Shown: positions 8,553 through 17,670, numbered from the stretch's first letter. The stretch: 64,000 nucleotides of DNA from Alicyclobacillus tolerans (GCF_021739485.1 NZ_JAJFNK010000023.1:1-64000), one strand, 5' to 3'. The notes: generated from the sequence alone by a model not told the origin. A program made the numbers and translations.

Positions 8553-8738
8553 GTGTTGCAAACCAACCGTATCGAGAGTTTGCGAAAAGAGATGTTTGAG
8601 GTTGCGAAAGAGTGTCAAGGAAACCTTTTGCACCCGCGCGTACTCAAAGCCAGTGAACAACTGGACCGGGAAATTGCGACACAAGCGAAGCAGCAACTCC
8701 GCCTCAGGAGGCAGTCCATCCACAAGACACCTCCTTAA
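8553..8738 (+). CDS. Spo0E-like aspartyl-phosphate phosphatase
   Basis: A 61-residue helical protein with the Spo0E-family signature in LKASEQLDREI (SxxLDxxI), preceded by a helix rich in Glu and Lys. Family members dephosphorylate Spo0A-P and delay sporulation. The GTG at 8553 lies close behind AAAGGAGG; the following TTG is equally possible. The gene is alone and divergent from the glycosyltransferase. Short length and one motif limit confidence, but the fit to the fold (two antiparallel helices) is good. Confidence 0.75.
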   Translation: MLQTNRIESLRKEMFEVAKECQGNLLHPRVLKASEQLDREIATQAKQQLRLRRQSIHKTPP

Positions 8739-8844
8739 ACAGGAGGGGCCCTAAGCTTGAAGCTGTGACGTTCAGCATGGTTGTTGGCAGGGTTCGCTGC
8801 AGCCTTTACGCGTTAGCCTATCACGCACATGCGAAAGGACTCAT

Positions 8845-10314
8845 TCACGGACTTTGCGGATGATTTAACAGCGCTAACGCCGGGTTCGTTACAGTTGTTT
8901 CCGCCACTTTGGCAATCTGAACCCCAAACAGGTCTGGAACGCGCGAGTAGGTCGTTTTGCCGTTTTGAGTCGTGATCCAGTTGTTGATGAAACCGTACAT
9001 ACCGTCGTGATAATCAATCGCAAACCCGGCGTTTAAAACCTTTTGGCCTTTGTAATACAGAGGACGGGCCGGGTCTAAGTTGACATACGTCGTGCTGTTG
9101 TCTGGAGAACTGCCGTCTGTCGTCGTCTGCACAGGCCCATGAAAACCCGTCAGTGTCCCTTTCGGAGTCAAGGACAGCACGAACGTCCCGGGTGTGACCG
9201 ATACGCCTTGCCACACACTGGAACCGTGTTGCAGCATGCGGATGTACCCGCTGTATCCCTGCGGCACCACAAACGTGATCGTCACGCCGCCATCGGCACT
9301 GCCGGCGGCCGTTTGCAGCCACTGGGTAAAGGTCCCATTGAAGCTGTTCTCGCTTTGGCCAAAGGCCTTCTGAAAGGCAGCATTCGGCGATACTCCCGCT
9401 TGAAGGGCCTTAAAATAAGCAGAAAACGCCGAGCTCCCGTACAATTGCATCAATCGGCTGACGGCCAACCAGTCCTGTAATTCGAGGTCATAGGGCTGGC
9501 TGCCTTGCAGAATTTGAGATTCACTGGCCGTCAACGGGATGAGTTCCCTTTTTTGAACCGCTCCTAACACGTTTTCTGCCATGCGCCGGACATACCCCGA
9601 GAATGCGACAGAACCTTCCACTTTTTTCTGTATGTACGTTCCGTTTGAAACCGCCGTCCCTTCGTTGACCCAACTCGGCAAATCCGTTAAATGCTGGTTG
9701 ACGATGGCATGGGTCAGTTCGTGCCCCAAGCTATTGGCCAAATCCGCCTGCGACGTGTTTTGATACAGCGGGATAATGATGGTGGTTCCTTGAGTGAACC
9801 CACCCGTATCGCTGGACAAGCGCTGCGCGTCTTGAATGGAAAGCCCTAAAGAGGCGAGTTCGTTTTTATAATCCGCCGTAGTTTGGGCAAGGTAGATATA
9901 CACCGGATGAGTAATTTTCATCTGTAGACTGTTAGACACCGTTTGAACGATGTGGTATTGACTAAGCAGCTGCTGCACATTGGAAACGGTAGCGGGCGGA
10001 ACGTCGTTGCCATATCCCTTCACGTAAACGGATGCGTTGACCACCGCCGGAGTACCGGATGTATCGGTCGCACTTGCTGGTGCGGGTCGGGTTGAAAGTC
10101 CCGGTTTTAATGGAGTTGAACCAAAAGGCGCCGACTTGCTCTTCGCAGGTTGAACGGGCACATTCGCCGGGGTCTTGCCTTGCTGTCCAAACAGCCAGGA
10201 CCGGATCGTTTGCGGATCGCGCTGGTATACCACCGTCAGCCCAGACAACACAGTCAGGGTTAAAGCGAAGGCGGCAATGGTTAAATGAAAAACTCTGTCG
10301 CTTGGCTTTGACAA
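8845..10314 (-). CDS. membrane-anchored HExxH metallopeptidase (peptidase MA-like)
   Basis: A 489-residue protein with an N-terminal signal anchor (about residues 10-30), a Pro/Ser/Ala-rich linker, then a gluzincin-type zinc site: HELTH (H198, E199, H202) and a downstream WVNEG whose Glu (218) is the likely third ligand. This matches the peptidase_MA_2 group of extracellular proteins. The C-terminal 150 residues are beta-rich and may bind substrate. TTG at 10314 is chosen because GGGAGG lies ten bases upstream; the frame's earlier TTG precedes that site. Substrate unknown. Confidence 0.78.
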   Translation of the reverse strand: MSKPSDRVFHLTIAAFALTLTVLSGLTVVYQRDPQTIRSWLFGQQGKTPANVPVQPAKSKSAPFGSTPLKPGLSTRPAPASATDTSGTPAVVNASVYVKGYGNDVPPATVSNVQQLLSQYHIVQTVSNSLQMKITHPVYIYLAQTTADYKNELASLGLSIQDAQRLSSDTGGFTQGTTIIIPLYQNTSQADLANSLGHELTHAIVNQHLTDLPSWVNEGTAVSNGTYIQKKVEGSVAFSGYVRRMAENVLGAVQKRELIPLTASESQILQGSQPYDLELQDWLAVSRLMQLYGSSAFSAYFKALQAGVSPNAAFQKAFGQSENSFNGTFTQWLQTAAGSADGGVTITFVVPQGYSGYIRMLQHGSSVWQGVSVTPGTFVLSLTPKGTLTGFHGPVQTTTDGSSPDNSTTYVNLDPARPLYYKGQKVLNAGFAIDYHDGMYGFINNWITTQNGKTTYSRVPDLFGVQIAKVAETTVTNPALALLNHPQSP

Positions 10315-10455
10315 GGTTTTAAGTCCTCCCGCAAGTGATACTACCAACAGTTTAACCGTAATCGCTTTGAGTTGAAACGCTTGACGTCAGTGTTTTCAGC
10401 CGCTGTGCTTTTCAACAGGTATGAAATTGGCAGTTCAAGGGCAACGCTGTAAAGA

Positions 10456-10484
10456 TTGACTAAATTCTGACGGACTGTTATACT
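10456..10484 (+). promoter_or_regulatory. cold-shock gene promoter
   Basis: TTGACT (10456-10461), 17 bp, TATACT (10479-10484). The predicted start at about 10491 leaves a leader of about 70 nt containing two GTACGATGGTAC repeats. Confidence 0.75.
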
Positions 10485-10511
10485 CAAGTAAGGTAAGGCA
10501 AATTACGCAGT

Positions 10512-10544
10512 GTACGATGGTACTTGGCAGAAGTACGATGGTAC
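10512..10544 (+). repeat. paired 12-bp repeat in the cold-shock leader
   Basis: GTACGATGGTAC occurs at 10512-10523 and again at 10533-10544, starts 21 bp apart, between promoter and ribosome site. Each copy is itself nearly palindromic (GTAC at both ends), so in RNA the copies could pair with each other or be bound by a protein. Confidence 0.7.
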
Positions 10545-10559
10545 GAGGTAGGAGGCAAT

Positions 10560-10760
10560 ATGGTGCAAGGTACAGTTAAATGGTTCAATTCAGAAAAGGG
10601 TTATGGCTTCATTCAGGTCGAAGGTGGCAATGACGTATTCGTCCACTACACCGCAATCCTAGGCGAAGGATTCCGTACACTGGAAGAAGGGCAACGCGTC
10701 GAGTTTGACATCGTAGAAGGACAACGTGGGCCTCAAGCTGCCAATGTTACCAAGCTATAA
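10560..10760 (+). CDS. CspA-family cold-shock protein
   Basis: A 66-residue OB-fold nucleic-acid chaperone with RNP1 (KGYGFIQV) and RNP2 (VFVHYTAI) motifs and the typical [11 protein letters not shown] start. The ATG at 10560 is four to five bases after TAGGAGG, and GTG follows immediately. Full family length. It is a single gene with its own promoter and terminator. CspA-type leaders often carry post-transcriptional control; here the leader has a distinctive repeated element. Confidence 0.95.
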   Translation: MVQGTVKWFNSEKGYGFIQVEGGNDVFVHYTAILGEGFRTLEEGQRVEFDIVEGQRGPQAANVTKL

Positions 10761-10777
10761 TCCACAATGACTGATAC

Positions 10778-10804
10778 ACGCCCCGTGTAACGCGGGGCGT
10801 TTTC
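10778..10804 (+). terminator. cold-shock gene terminator
   Basis: ACGCCCCG, a five-base loop region and CGGGGCGT followed by TTTTCATTTTC, directly after the cold-shock gene. Confidence 0.9.
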
Positions 10805-10877
10805 ATTTTCCCCTGGTTTCTGTCGTCGAATCACTGTCATTTTCTGCCGCTTTCGGTTCACGCCACCTCATCTGAAA

Positions 10878-12065
10878 TCACGCCGTTTTGGTTACGTGCA
10901 GGCGTTCCTCCAAGCGGTGGTTAAACGCCATCGTCACTGCGTTGATCAAAAGAATGGACATCGTCACGTAAAATACCGACCGGATACCCCACTGCGCGGC
11001 CACTGTACTGCCCAGCAACGGCCCAAGCAGGTTTCCGAGAAAAAGGCTGCTAGAATTGATGCCAAACGCCGTCGCCTGCATCTCGTGAGGAGCGAGTTTT
11101 TTCACGAGTACATTTAAGGAAGGAATCATCCCGCCAATAAATAGTCCTAACATCACGCGGCCAAGCAGCAGTATCCCGATGCCGGGAGCCAAAGCCTGGG
11201 GTATGTAGCCGACTGCTGCCAAAGTCAGTCCAAGGATCAACACCTTGCGCTGGCCAATCCTATCGCCTAACCTTCCCAGTATCGGCGCTCCCAACAGGTT
11301 TGCCATCCCGCTAGCGGCTACGACCAAACCGGCGACGATGGCCAAGTGCGCCCCACGGTACAAGGTTTTAGCATACACTGTGACGATGGGCTCGATGCTC
11401 ATCATGCCTAGCTGCGTCACAGTCGATGCGACAAACACGGGCAAAAGAGGCCGCAAAGCGCGCCAGTCGGCCCTCTGTTTCACTTTTCGCTGGATTCGGG
11501 AAGCGTCTTCGTGAACGAAAACCATGACAATGATACTCGCCAAGAGCAACAATCCGCCGGTTAAGAAAAAAACCGCGCGAAATCCAATCGCCTCTGCCAA
11601 TGCGCCGCCGGCCAACGGACCGATCAACGAACCCGCAATCGCCCCCGTTTGCAGCGTTCCCAGCGCCCGTCCGGAGTGTTCGTCCGGGGTCACAGAAGCC
11701 TGCAGCGAAACCGCCATCGAAATAAAGCCTGAGAACACCCCGTTGAGCAAACGGAGCAGCAACAGCTGCCAGACAGCTCCGACGAGTCCCATGACCGCCG
11801 TGACGACCCCCATGCCAAAACCGGCCCGAAGCAGCATGATCTTGCGCCCGCGCCGATCGGCAAACGAGCCCCATAGCGGTTGGAAGAAAAAAGAGGTGAC
11901 AAACTGCGCGGCAAACACCCAGCCAGACCAGCGTTCGATGTCCGGCAGGTGGTGAACTCCGAGGGTTTCAATATACAGAGGCAGAAACGGAATGACGAGA
12001 CTCATTCCGGCCATCACGACAAAATTGGCTGCCCAGAGAATCCATAGAGTATGTTTCCAATTCAT
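10878..12065 (-). CDS. MFS transporter, DHA1-type drug exporter
   Basis: A 395-residue protein with 12 predicted membrane segments. The conserved MFS loop motif is present between segments 2 and 3 (WGSFADRRGRKIMLL) and repeated in the second half (LGRLGDRIGQRKVLI). The motif-C-like glycine-rich stretch GSLIGPLAGGALAE favours an antiporter/exporter of the DHA1 group. ATG at 12065 follows GGAGGAAGT. No regulator is adjacent. Substrate cannot be inferred. Confidence 0.88.
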   Translation of the reverse strand: MNWKHTLWILWAANFVVMAGMSLVIPFLPLYIETLGVHHLPDIERWSGWVFAAQFVTSFFFQPLWGSFADRRGRKIMLLRAGFGMGVVTAVMGLVGAVWQLLLLRLLNGVFSGFISMAVSLQASVTPDEHSGRALGTLQTGAIAGSLIGPLAGGALAEAIGFRAVFFLTGGLLLLASIIVMVFVHEDASRIQRKVKQRADWRALRPLLPVFVASTVTQLGMMSIEPIVTVYAKTLYRGAHLAIVAGLVVAASGMANLLGAPILGRLGDRIGQRKVLILGLTLAAVGYIPQALAPGIGILLLGRVMLGLFIGGMIPSLNVLVKKLAPHEMQATAFGINSSSLFLGNLLGPLLGSTVAAQWGIRSVFYVTMSILLINAVTMAFNHRLEERLHVTKTA

Positions 12066-12244
12066 ACTTCCTCCCCCTTTATGTCTCGCCCAGGTCGCAG
12101 CGCCTGCCCGAAGATGGGCTGAATTTCCATAGGGCTGAGAAAGCCAAATCCTAGTTTGCACCTTTCTCGTTGACGTGTCAAAGCCAAACAGGCTGCCTCG
12201 AAAACGAAGCAACCTGCCCTTCATGAGCCGCAGCGAGCTCCACC

Positions 12245-13984
12245 CTATTTTAAAATCCGGTTGACACCTTCGCGTAAACGGACCAACTGACCCTCGCACT
12301 CGTCGCTGCTGTTTGCGCGCGCGCCCAGGTAAAACTTGATCTTCGGTTCGGTGCCTGAAGGACGGATAGCCAGCCAAGCTCCCCCGTCAAAAACGTACTT
12401 CAGCACGTCGGCTGACGGAAGGACAATCGATTCGACCTCTCCCGCTCTGGGCGAACCCGGCTGCCAAGTCCGGATCAACGCAGTATAGTCCTCCACGGCC
12501 GCCAGTTTCAAGGCGTCAACGCGGGGACCCTCGGCTCGAAGCAGGCTCATGATTTCCTGAATTCGAGCCATACCCTCTTCCCCGGGCAAGGATGCGCTGA
12601 CCAACTCTTCCTTGAAATAGCCATAACGCGAAAATAGGTTGGAAAGCGCGTCGAGCAAATTCTTGCCCTGCGCCTTGTACGATGCCGCCATCTCCGCAAT
12701 GAGCAGGCAGCTTTGCACCGCGTCTTTGTCCCTGACGATGGGGGAAATCAGGTACCCGTAGCTTTCTTCGTAGCCGAACAAAAACTGCTTCTCCTGGGTC
12801 TTTTCGTAATCGGCAATGCGCCCGCCAATGTACTTGAATCCGGTCAGCGTGTCTTCGACCGCCACCCCCCGCGCCCGTGCGGCCGCAGCGCCAAGGTCTG
12901 ACGTCACAATGGTTTTAAACACGATCCCGTTGGCAGGCAGCCGCCGTTCGCTGACGGCCTGCTCCAGGAGGAAGTCGATGAGCAATCCGCCGGTTTGGTT
13001 GCCGGTCAGCAATTGGTAGTCTCCTTGTGCGTCGCGAACCGCGACACCAACGCGATCGGCATCGGGATCGGTCGCTAAAACGAGGTCTGCTTGCACCTGG
13101 CGCGCCAATTGCAAGCTCCGTTCAAAGGCGGCCGGTTCTTCAGGATTCGGGCTTTTCACCGTGCTAAACTCCCCATCGGGCTTTTCCTGGCTCGGCTCCA
13201 CCAAACAGTGGGAGTAACCCGCGCGCTCCAACACGGTCCGGACTGGGACGTTTCCCGTTCCGTGCAACGGCGTGTACACCAACTTCAAAGCACGCCTTTG
13301 CTCGTCTGTCACCTGGGAACTGCGCACAGCCTCGAGAACTTCGCGAAAGTAAAGTTCATCCAACTCGCGGCCTACGAACTCCAGCAGACCGGAGGATTCC
13401 GCCTCGACTTGCGTTGAGACGCCGATGCGGAACAAGTCTTCGACGCTGCGAATGTGCTCTGTCAGACGGGCGGCAGCGTCCGGCAACAACTGACACCCCT
13501 CGCTGTCGTACACCTTGTAGCCGTTGTACTCCGGCGGATTGTGACTGGCGGTAATCATCACTCCGGCAGCCGCCTGGAGATGCCGCACGGCGTACGACAG
13601 CTCTGGAGTCGGACACAGGTGTTCAAACACATAGGCCTTAACGCCAGAAGCCGCTAGCACAAGACCTGTTTCCAAAGCAAACTCGTAGGACATGCGCCGG
13701 CAGTCATAGCCAATGGCGACCCCGCGCCGCTTGGCCTGCTCACCTTGATCGGCAACAAACTTCGCCAGACCCAGCGAGGCTTTGCGAATGGTGTAAACGT
13801 TCATGCGGGACAACCCCGCTCCCAAGACGCCGCGCATTCCGCCAGTTCCAAATTCCAATTCGCGGCCGAAGCGCTCTGTGATTTCCACATCGTCGCCTTG
13901 GATTTGGAGCAATTCCGTTCGAATCGCCTCGGGGTGATTCGGGTATTCCAACCAGGTTCGAAACTCCGACACGGCACTGTTCAT
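12245..13984 (-). CDS. pgcA: alpha-phosphoglucomutase / phospho-sugar mutase
   Basis: A 579-residue alpha-D-phosphohexomutase of the PgcA type, interconverting glucose 1- and 6-phosphate. The four family sites are visible: the phosphoserine loop TASHNPPEYNG, the metal site ATDPDADRVG, the sugar loop GYEESYG, and the phosphate-binding RPSGTEPKIKFY. The N-terminal FGTGGMRG is also typical. The ATG at 13984 follows AAAGGTGG. It would supply glucose 1-phosphate for UDP-glucose and wall glycolipids. The long Bacilli-type length argues against phosphoglucosamine mutase (about 450 residues). Confidence 0.92.
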   Translation of the reverse strand: MNSAVSEFRTWLEYPNHPEAIRTELLQIQGDDVEITERFGRELEFGTGGMRGVLGAGLSRMNVYTIRKASLGLAKFVADQGEQAKRRGVAIGYDCRRMSYEFALETGLVLAASGVKAYVFEHLCPTPELSYAVRHLQAAAGVMITASHNPPEYNGYKVYDSEGCQLLPDAAARLTEHIRSVEDLFRIGVSTQVEAESSGLLEFVGRELDELYFREVLEAVRSSQVTDEQRRALKLVYTPLHGTGNVPVRTVLERAGYSHCLVEPSQEKPDGEFSTVKSPNPEEPAAFERSLQLARQVQADLVLATDPDADRVGVAVRDAQGDYQLLTGNQTGGLLIDFLLEQAVSERRLPANGIVFKTIVTSDLGAAAARARGVAVEDTLTGFKYIGGRIADYEKTQEKQFLFGYEESYGYLISPIVRDKDAVQSCLLIAEMAASYKAQGKNLLDALSNLFSRYGYFKEELVSASLPGEEGMARIQEIMSLLRAEGPRVDALKLAAVEDYTALIRTWQPGSPRAGEVESIVLPSADVLKYVFDGGAWLAIRPSGTEPKIKFYLGARANSSDECEGQLVRLREGVNRILK

Positions 13985-14264
13985 CGAAAAAAACCACCTT
14001 TTTGCAGACAGAAATGGCAAACAGAAATGAGAAAGCAAAAAGCAAAGGGATGAAGTCCAAACCCACCTTATGTACACGCCTACTATTTTATTACAAGGGA
14101 GCGGGGAACGCGTTGCAAAAATAATGGTTTGGAAATCCAGATGCAGTCGAGGTACATTGGTGTTACAGAGGAACTGGTGTTAAAGATGAAAAGTTCTTAC
14201 AGAGGAAAAATGATATTGAAGCTGACGAAAAAAAGCGCCAGATGACATAAAGGGGGACCTTCGT

Positions 14265-14759
14265 ATGCCAGGCGGGAAACAAGCTGCTGTGGTGACCATT
14301 AGCGACACACTGAGTCAAGGGAAACGCGAAGACGGCAGCGGAGATGCCTTGGAAGCGCTGCTTAAGGAAGCCGGTTTTCAGATTGCAGCCCGCGAAGTGG
14401 TTCCCGATGAGCGGGAATTGATCGCAGCACTGTTGCTCAAGCTGTGCGAGCCCGGGCAGTCCCGGTTGGTGGTGACGACAGGCGGAACCGGTATTGGCCC
14501 TCGCGACGTCACGCCAGAGGCGACGTTGGACGTCGTACAACGAACTCTGCCAGGCATGGCAGAGGCCATGCGCATGGAGAGCCTGAAGCACACTCCCTTC
14601 GCAATGACATCCCGCCAGGTCGTCGGCGTGTGCAACACGTCGTTGGTCGTCAACCTGCCGGGGAGCATCAAAGCGGTCAAGGAGTGCATGGGTGTGATTA
14701 CACCCGTTTTAAATCACGTACTCGACGTGGTGTCTGGTCACACGGCGCACAAAGAGTAA
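14265..14759 (+). CDS. mogA: MogA/MoaB-like molybdopterin adenylyltransferase
   Basis: A 164-residue MoCF-fold protein with TTGGTGIGPRDVTPEAT, the molybdopterin-binding signature, and a SIKAVKECM helix near the end. Mog-type enzymes adenylate molybdopterin before metal insertion. ATG at 14265 lies behind AAGGGGGA. No other moa or moe gene is in the window, so its partners must be elsewhere. MoaB versus MogA cannot be separated reliably by eye. Confidence 0.85.
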   Translation: MPGGKQAAVVTISDTLSQGKREDGSGDALEALLKEAGFQIAAREVVPDERELIAALLLKLCEPGQSRLVVTTGGTGIGPRDVTPEATLDVVQRTLPGMAEAMRMESLKHTPFAMTSRQVVGVCNTSLVVNLPGSIKAVKECMGVITPVLNHVLDVVSGHTAHKE

Positions 14760-14760
14760 C

Positions 14761-14782
14761 GGCCTGCCGGTCTGGGCAGGCC
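14761..14782. terminator. hairpin between convergent mogA and proC
   Basis: GGCCTGCC, six-base loop, GGCAGGCC, immediately after the mogA stop and about 40 bp from the proC stop. There is no U-run on either side, so it may need help to terminate. Confidence 0.55.
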
Positions 14783-14820
14783 CGCTGTCGCGCTTCAGTT
14801 TTGGATGCTTTTACAGCCCC

Positions 14821-15669
14821 TTATTTTTTCATGGCGGCGTACTGTTGGCCCATTTCCGCAGACCTCGCGGCAGCGGCTCGGAGCGCCTCAAGGACGGTTG
14901 AACCGAGGTCTTTTTCGTTCATCACCGACACTCCAGCATGTGTCGTGCCTCCTGGCGAAGTCACCCGCTGCCGCAGTTCGGCCGGACTCAGGCCCCACTC
15001 ACCCAACGTCTTTGCCGTGCCCACGACCGTTTGCAACAGAAGCTTGCGCGCCATCTCGGGCGAAAAGCCCAAACTAACCGCGGCATTCTCCATGGCTTCG
15101 AGAAAGTAGGAAACAAACCCGGGGCCGCTGCCCGATAATGCTGTGGCCGCGCCCATCATGTCTTCCGGAATCTCTACAACTTCCCCAAGCTGCCCGAGCA
15201 AAAAGACAATTCCCTGTCGTTGTTCCTCGGACAACCCGTCCGAGAAAGACACCGCTGTAGAGCCCGCCAACACGGCAACGGGAATGTTCGGCATCGTGCG
15301 CACCACCGGCGAACACCCAGAAATCTGCTCACTTAAGTAGTTTAACGTGACACCTGCGGCCACAGACAGCACCGGCTGCCCGTGCAAAAAGGGTTGAACA
15401 GCGGCCAATGCTGTTGCAACATCCGCTGGTTTTACAGCGACCACAACCAAGTCCGTTTCTGCGGCTGGTTCAAACGACGTTTCGATGGTCACCCCGTACA
15501 AAGCGGACAACAGTTCCGTGCGCTCCGCGCGGCTGCGGTTGACCACGTGAATTTTTTCAGGGTTAAGAACCTTGCGTTCGGTCATGCCGCGGATGAACGC
15601 CTCCGCCATAGCCCCTGCCCCAATCACAAAAATCTCTTTGTAAACGCAATTTTCCGCGCCGTTTTGCAT
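14821..15669 (-). CDS. proC: pyrroline-5-carboxylate reductase
   Basis: A 282-residue enzyme for the last step of proline synthesis, reducing pyrroline-5-carboxylate with NAD(P)H. It has the Rossmann motif VIGAGAMAEAF, the VVAVKP strand, and the C-terminal signature ALSGSGPGFVSYF followed by VTSPGGTTHAG. ATG at 15669 lies ten bases after GGAGG. The upstream leader is a T-box with a proline specifier, so expression should rise when tRNA-Pro is uncharged. Confidence 0.95.
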   Translation of the reverse strand: MQNGAENCVYKEIFVIGAGAMAEAFIRGMTERKVLNPEKIHVVNRSRAERTELLSALYGVTIETSFEPAAETDLVVVAVKPADVATALAAVQPFLHGQPVLSVAAGVTLNYLSEQISGCSPVVRTMPNIPVAVLAGSTAVSFSDGLSEEQRQGIVFLLGQLGEVVEIPEDMMGAATALSGSGPGFVSYFLEAMENAAVSLGFSPEMARKLLLQTVVGTAKTLGEWGLSPAELRQRVTSPGGTTHAGVSVMNEKDLGSTVLEALRAAAARSAEMGQQYAAMKK

Positions 15670-15690
15670 GATTATTTGTCCTCCTTCCAG

Positions 15691-15960
15691 AAAAACAAAA
15701 ACTCCCGCCCGTGTCGACTGACAGGGGCAGGAGGTGTTCCTGCGGTACCACCCTGAATTCGTCCCCTCCCAATTTCGCAACAGAGAGGAGACCTCATGTG
15801 AGCGGATAACGGCCGCCACCCGGACGTCTTACTGCACACAGGCTCGTTCGGACATCAACTCAAAGGCGGGTTCGTTCACTCCACAGCAGGGCGATTTCAG
15901 CCGTGTCGCCCCTCTCTTAGGCTTGGTCCGTGAACTACTAATCCTTTGTCATCGTTCTAA
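15691..15960 (-). promoter_or_regulatory. T-box riboswitch, tRNA-Pro type, controlling proC
   Basis: Reading the minus strand: a long stem I begins near 15955, with AGTA and GAA elements of the specifier loop. The likely specifier is CCC (proline) at 15868-15870, preceded by GAA. The diagnostic T-box AGGGTGGTACCGCAGG is at 15739-15754 and pairs with the tRNA acceptor end. The terminator stem (arms 15702-15710 and 15725-15733) is followed by TTTTTGTTTTT at 15691-15701, just before the proC ribosome site. T-box control of proline genes, including proI of Bacillus subtilis, is established. Confidence 0.93.
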
Positions 15961-15970
15961 AGGTTTCCTT

Positions 15971-16018
15971 GATGGTTTCGTTCAAATATGGCTTTGCTCA
16001 AATGTGGTTTTGCTCAAA
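15971..16018 (-). repeat. three tandem 16-bp repeats in the proC leader
   Basis: On the minus strand TTTGAGCAAAACCACA, TTTGAGCAAAGCCATA and TTTGAACGAAACCATC follow one another without gap, between the predicted promoter and stem I of the T-box. They are not part of the known T-box architecture. Confidence 0.8.
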
Positions 16019-16049
16019 GTGAAACTATTTCGAAACAGCTTTGAAATTT

Positions 16050-16079
16050 AGTATATCCGTTTGAGCAGGTGACTGGCAA
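16050..16079 (-). promoter_or_regulatory. promoter of the T-box/proC transcript
   Basis: Minus strand TTGCCA (16074-16079) and TATACT (16050-16055), spacer 18 bp. The start would be near 16043, so the tandem repeats would be transcribed. Confidence 0.6.
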
Positions 16080-16109
16080 CAGACAAATTTTCCGGTCGGA
16101 AAGCCCCCA

Positions 16110-16655
16110 TCACAAACAACCGCGAACCTTGAGCGCCTGTGCAACGAATTCCTGGTGCTCCTGGGGCAGGTGGGCGACGTCGCAAACGGGTTGCCACCTT
16201 CGTTCAGAAACCTCCGTATTGACGCAGAACGGGTGTGTCTGTACGGGGACACACAACACGACGACGTCAAACGAATACAAAAGCAGACGCGAGGAGATGA
16301 CCGCGAGCGGACGCACGTCGATCCCGGCCTCTTCACGCACCTCCCGAACCGCAGTGTCGAATGGCTGCTCTCCCCGTTCCAGCAACCCGCCTGGCAGGCG
16401 CCAGGGCGGGTCGTGGTAGGTGTGCCTGAGAATCAAAACCTGATTCGCGTCGTCTAGGACCAAGGCCACGACCCCGATGGGATGGGTGGGTTTGACCATG
16501 CGCACAAACTGATGTGAGATCCATCGCGGCGTGATCGCGTAAACTCGAACCACGGCCTTGTGCAGCCATGACGACCTCTGTGTCGCCGGCAGGTTCGAAC
16601 CGGTATTGGGCTGAGTATCGGGCCCAGAAGGCTCCCGTCCCTCTCTTGGATTCAT
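16110..16655 (-). CDS. Nudix hydrolase
   Basis: A 181-residue protein with the Nudix box GGLLERGEQPFDTAVREVRE, then EAG (pattern G-x5-E-x7-RE-x2-EE-x-G). The domain hydrolyses nucleoside diphosphates linked to another group; substrate not predictable. The start ATG at 16655 overlaps the TGA of the upstream esterase (ATGA), so translation is coupled. The N-terminal 50 residues before the Nudix fold are basic and unassigned. Confidence 0.85.
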   Translation of the reverse strand: MNPREGREPSGPDTQPNTGSNLPATQRSSWLHKAVVRVYAITPRWISHQFVRMVKPTHPIGVVALVLDDANQVLILRHTYHDPPWRLPGGLLERGEQPFDTAVREVREEAGIDVRPLAVISSRLLLYSFDVVVLCVPVQTHPFCVNTEVSERRWQPVCDVAHLPQEHQEFVAQALKVRGCL

Positions 16656-17425
16656 CGAAAAAACGCACTCACTGCAGAGAGTACCTGCGATTCCCACGGA
16701 GTTGAGTTAAAGGTATGGTCCGCGCCTTCGATCATGTGGACCTGGGCTCGTTCCTTGTACGCGAGATCGCGGTACTGGATGGATACTTCCGCCGGGACAG
16801 ATTCGTCCTTGGTCCCATGCATCAAGAGGACGTCTCCTGGATACCGGCTGGCTCGTTCAAACACCCGCAAATTCTGCAGACTTTCTGCAAATTCCCGGCC
16901 CACCAGGTTTCCGCCGTAGTCAAACACCTTGGCCTGCCTCAAATCCACGTCTGGGGATGCCGCTTGATAGGCCATCATAGCGCGGCCAATCAAGTCAGGC
17001 ATGTTTCCGGCTGGTGCCAACAAGGCCAGTTTGTGCACATCTTCGGGACAGTCGCCGGCCAGTAAGCTCGCCACGAGGCCGCCCATACTCAGGCCGAGCA
17101 GTGAAACGCGCGTTGGGTCAATGCGAGGGTCGGCGCGAACCCAGTTTAAGATCGCCTTGGCTTCTTCATATTCGGTATCCAAAGTCATGTCTTCAAAGTT
17201 GCCATCGCTTTCTCCGCTGCCGGAGAAGTCAAAGCGGAAACTTGCAACTTGGGCGTCGCACAACGCTCGCGAAATTTTCAAAAACAGCCGGTGGGGCTCC
17301 AGTTTGGTCCCGGTAAAACCGTGAAACAAAATCACGGCGGGCAACGCAGTACCCTGAGAGTCCGGAATGTGTTCCATGCCGCGCAGCACCTTGTGGTTGT
17401 ATTCCAATTCGATGGCCTTTTGCAC
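16652..17425 (-). CDS. alpha/beta hydrolase, cinnamoyl-esterase-like
   Basis: A 257-residue serine hydrolase: oxyanion loop HGFTGTK, the GSGESDG loop, the nucleophile elbow GLSMGG (Ser about 120), a downstream acid in HGTKDESVP, and catalytic His in EGADHTF. The layout matches feruloyl/cinnamoyl-type esterases and related acyl hydrolases. GTG at 17425 follows AAGGAGG by about ten bases. It forms an overlapping pair with the Nudix gene. Natural substrate unknown. Confidence 0.85.
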   Translation of the reverse strand: MQKAIELEYNHKVLRGMEHIPDSQGTALPAVILFHGFTGTKLEPHRLFLKISRALCDAQVASFRFDFSGSGESDGNFEDMTLDTEYEEAKAILNWVRADPRIDPTRVSLLGLSMGGLVASLLAGDCPEDVHKLALLAPAGNMPDLIGRAMMAYQAASPDVDLRQAKVFDYGGNLVGREFAESLQNLRVFERASRYPGDVLLMHGTKDESVPAEVSIQYRDLAYKERAQVHMIEGADHTFNSTPWESQVLSAVSAFFR

Positions 17426-17670
17426 CAGCTCTTCGCCTCCTTGGAATGGCGGTTTTTCCGCGCAATCGTCCCTATAAGTATACTTCTTGTCCGAACTTTT
17501 CCACCTTCGTCGTTGCGGATTGCGGGCTAAAAATGCGAAAATGAACTATCTTGATAAATATTGCGACGGTTTTTTACGGCGTCGCGACCTGGTTTAACGC
17601 TGCTTCATCGCGGCTTGCGCCTTTGTTATGCCTTGAAATCCGAGTACACCCGAACTAGGAAGTGAAGTCC

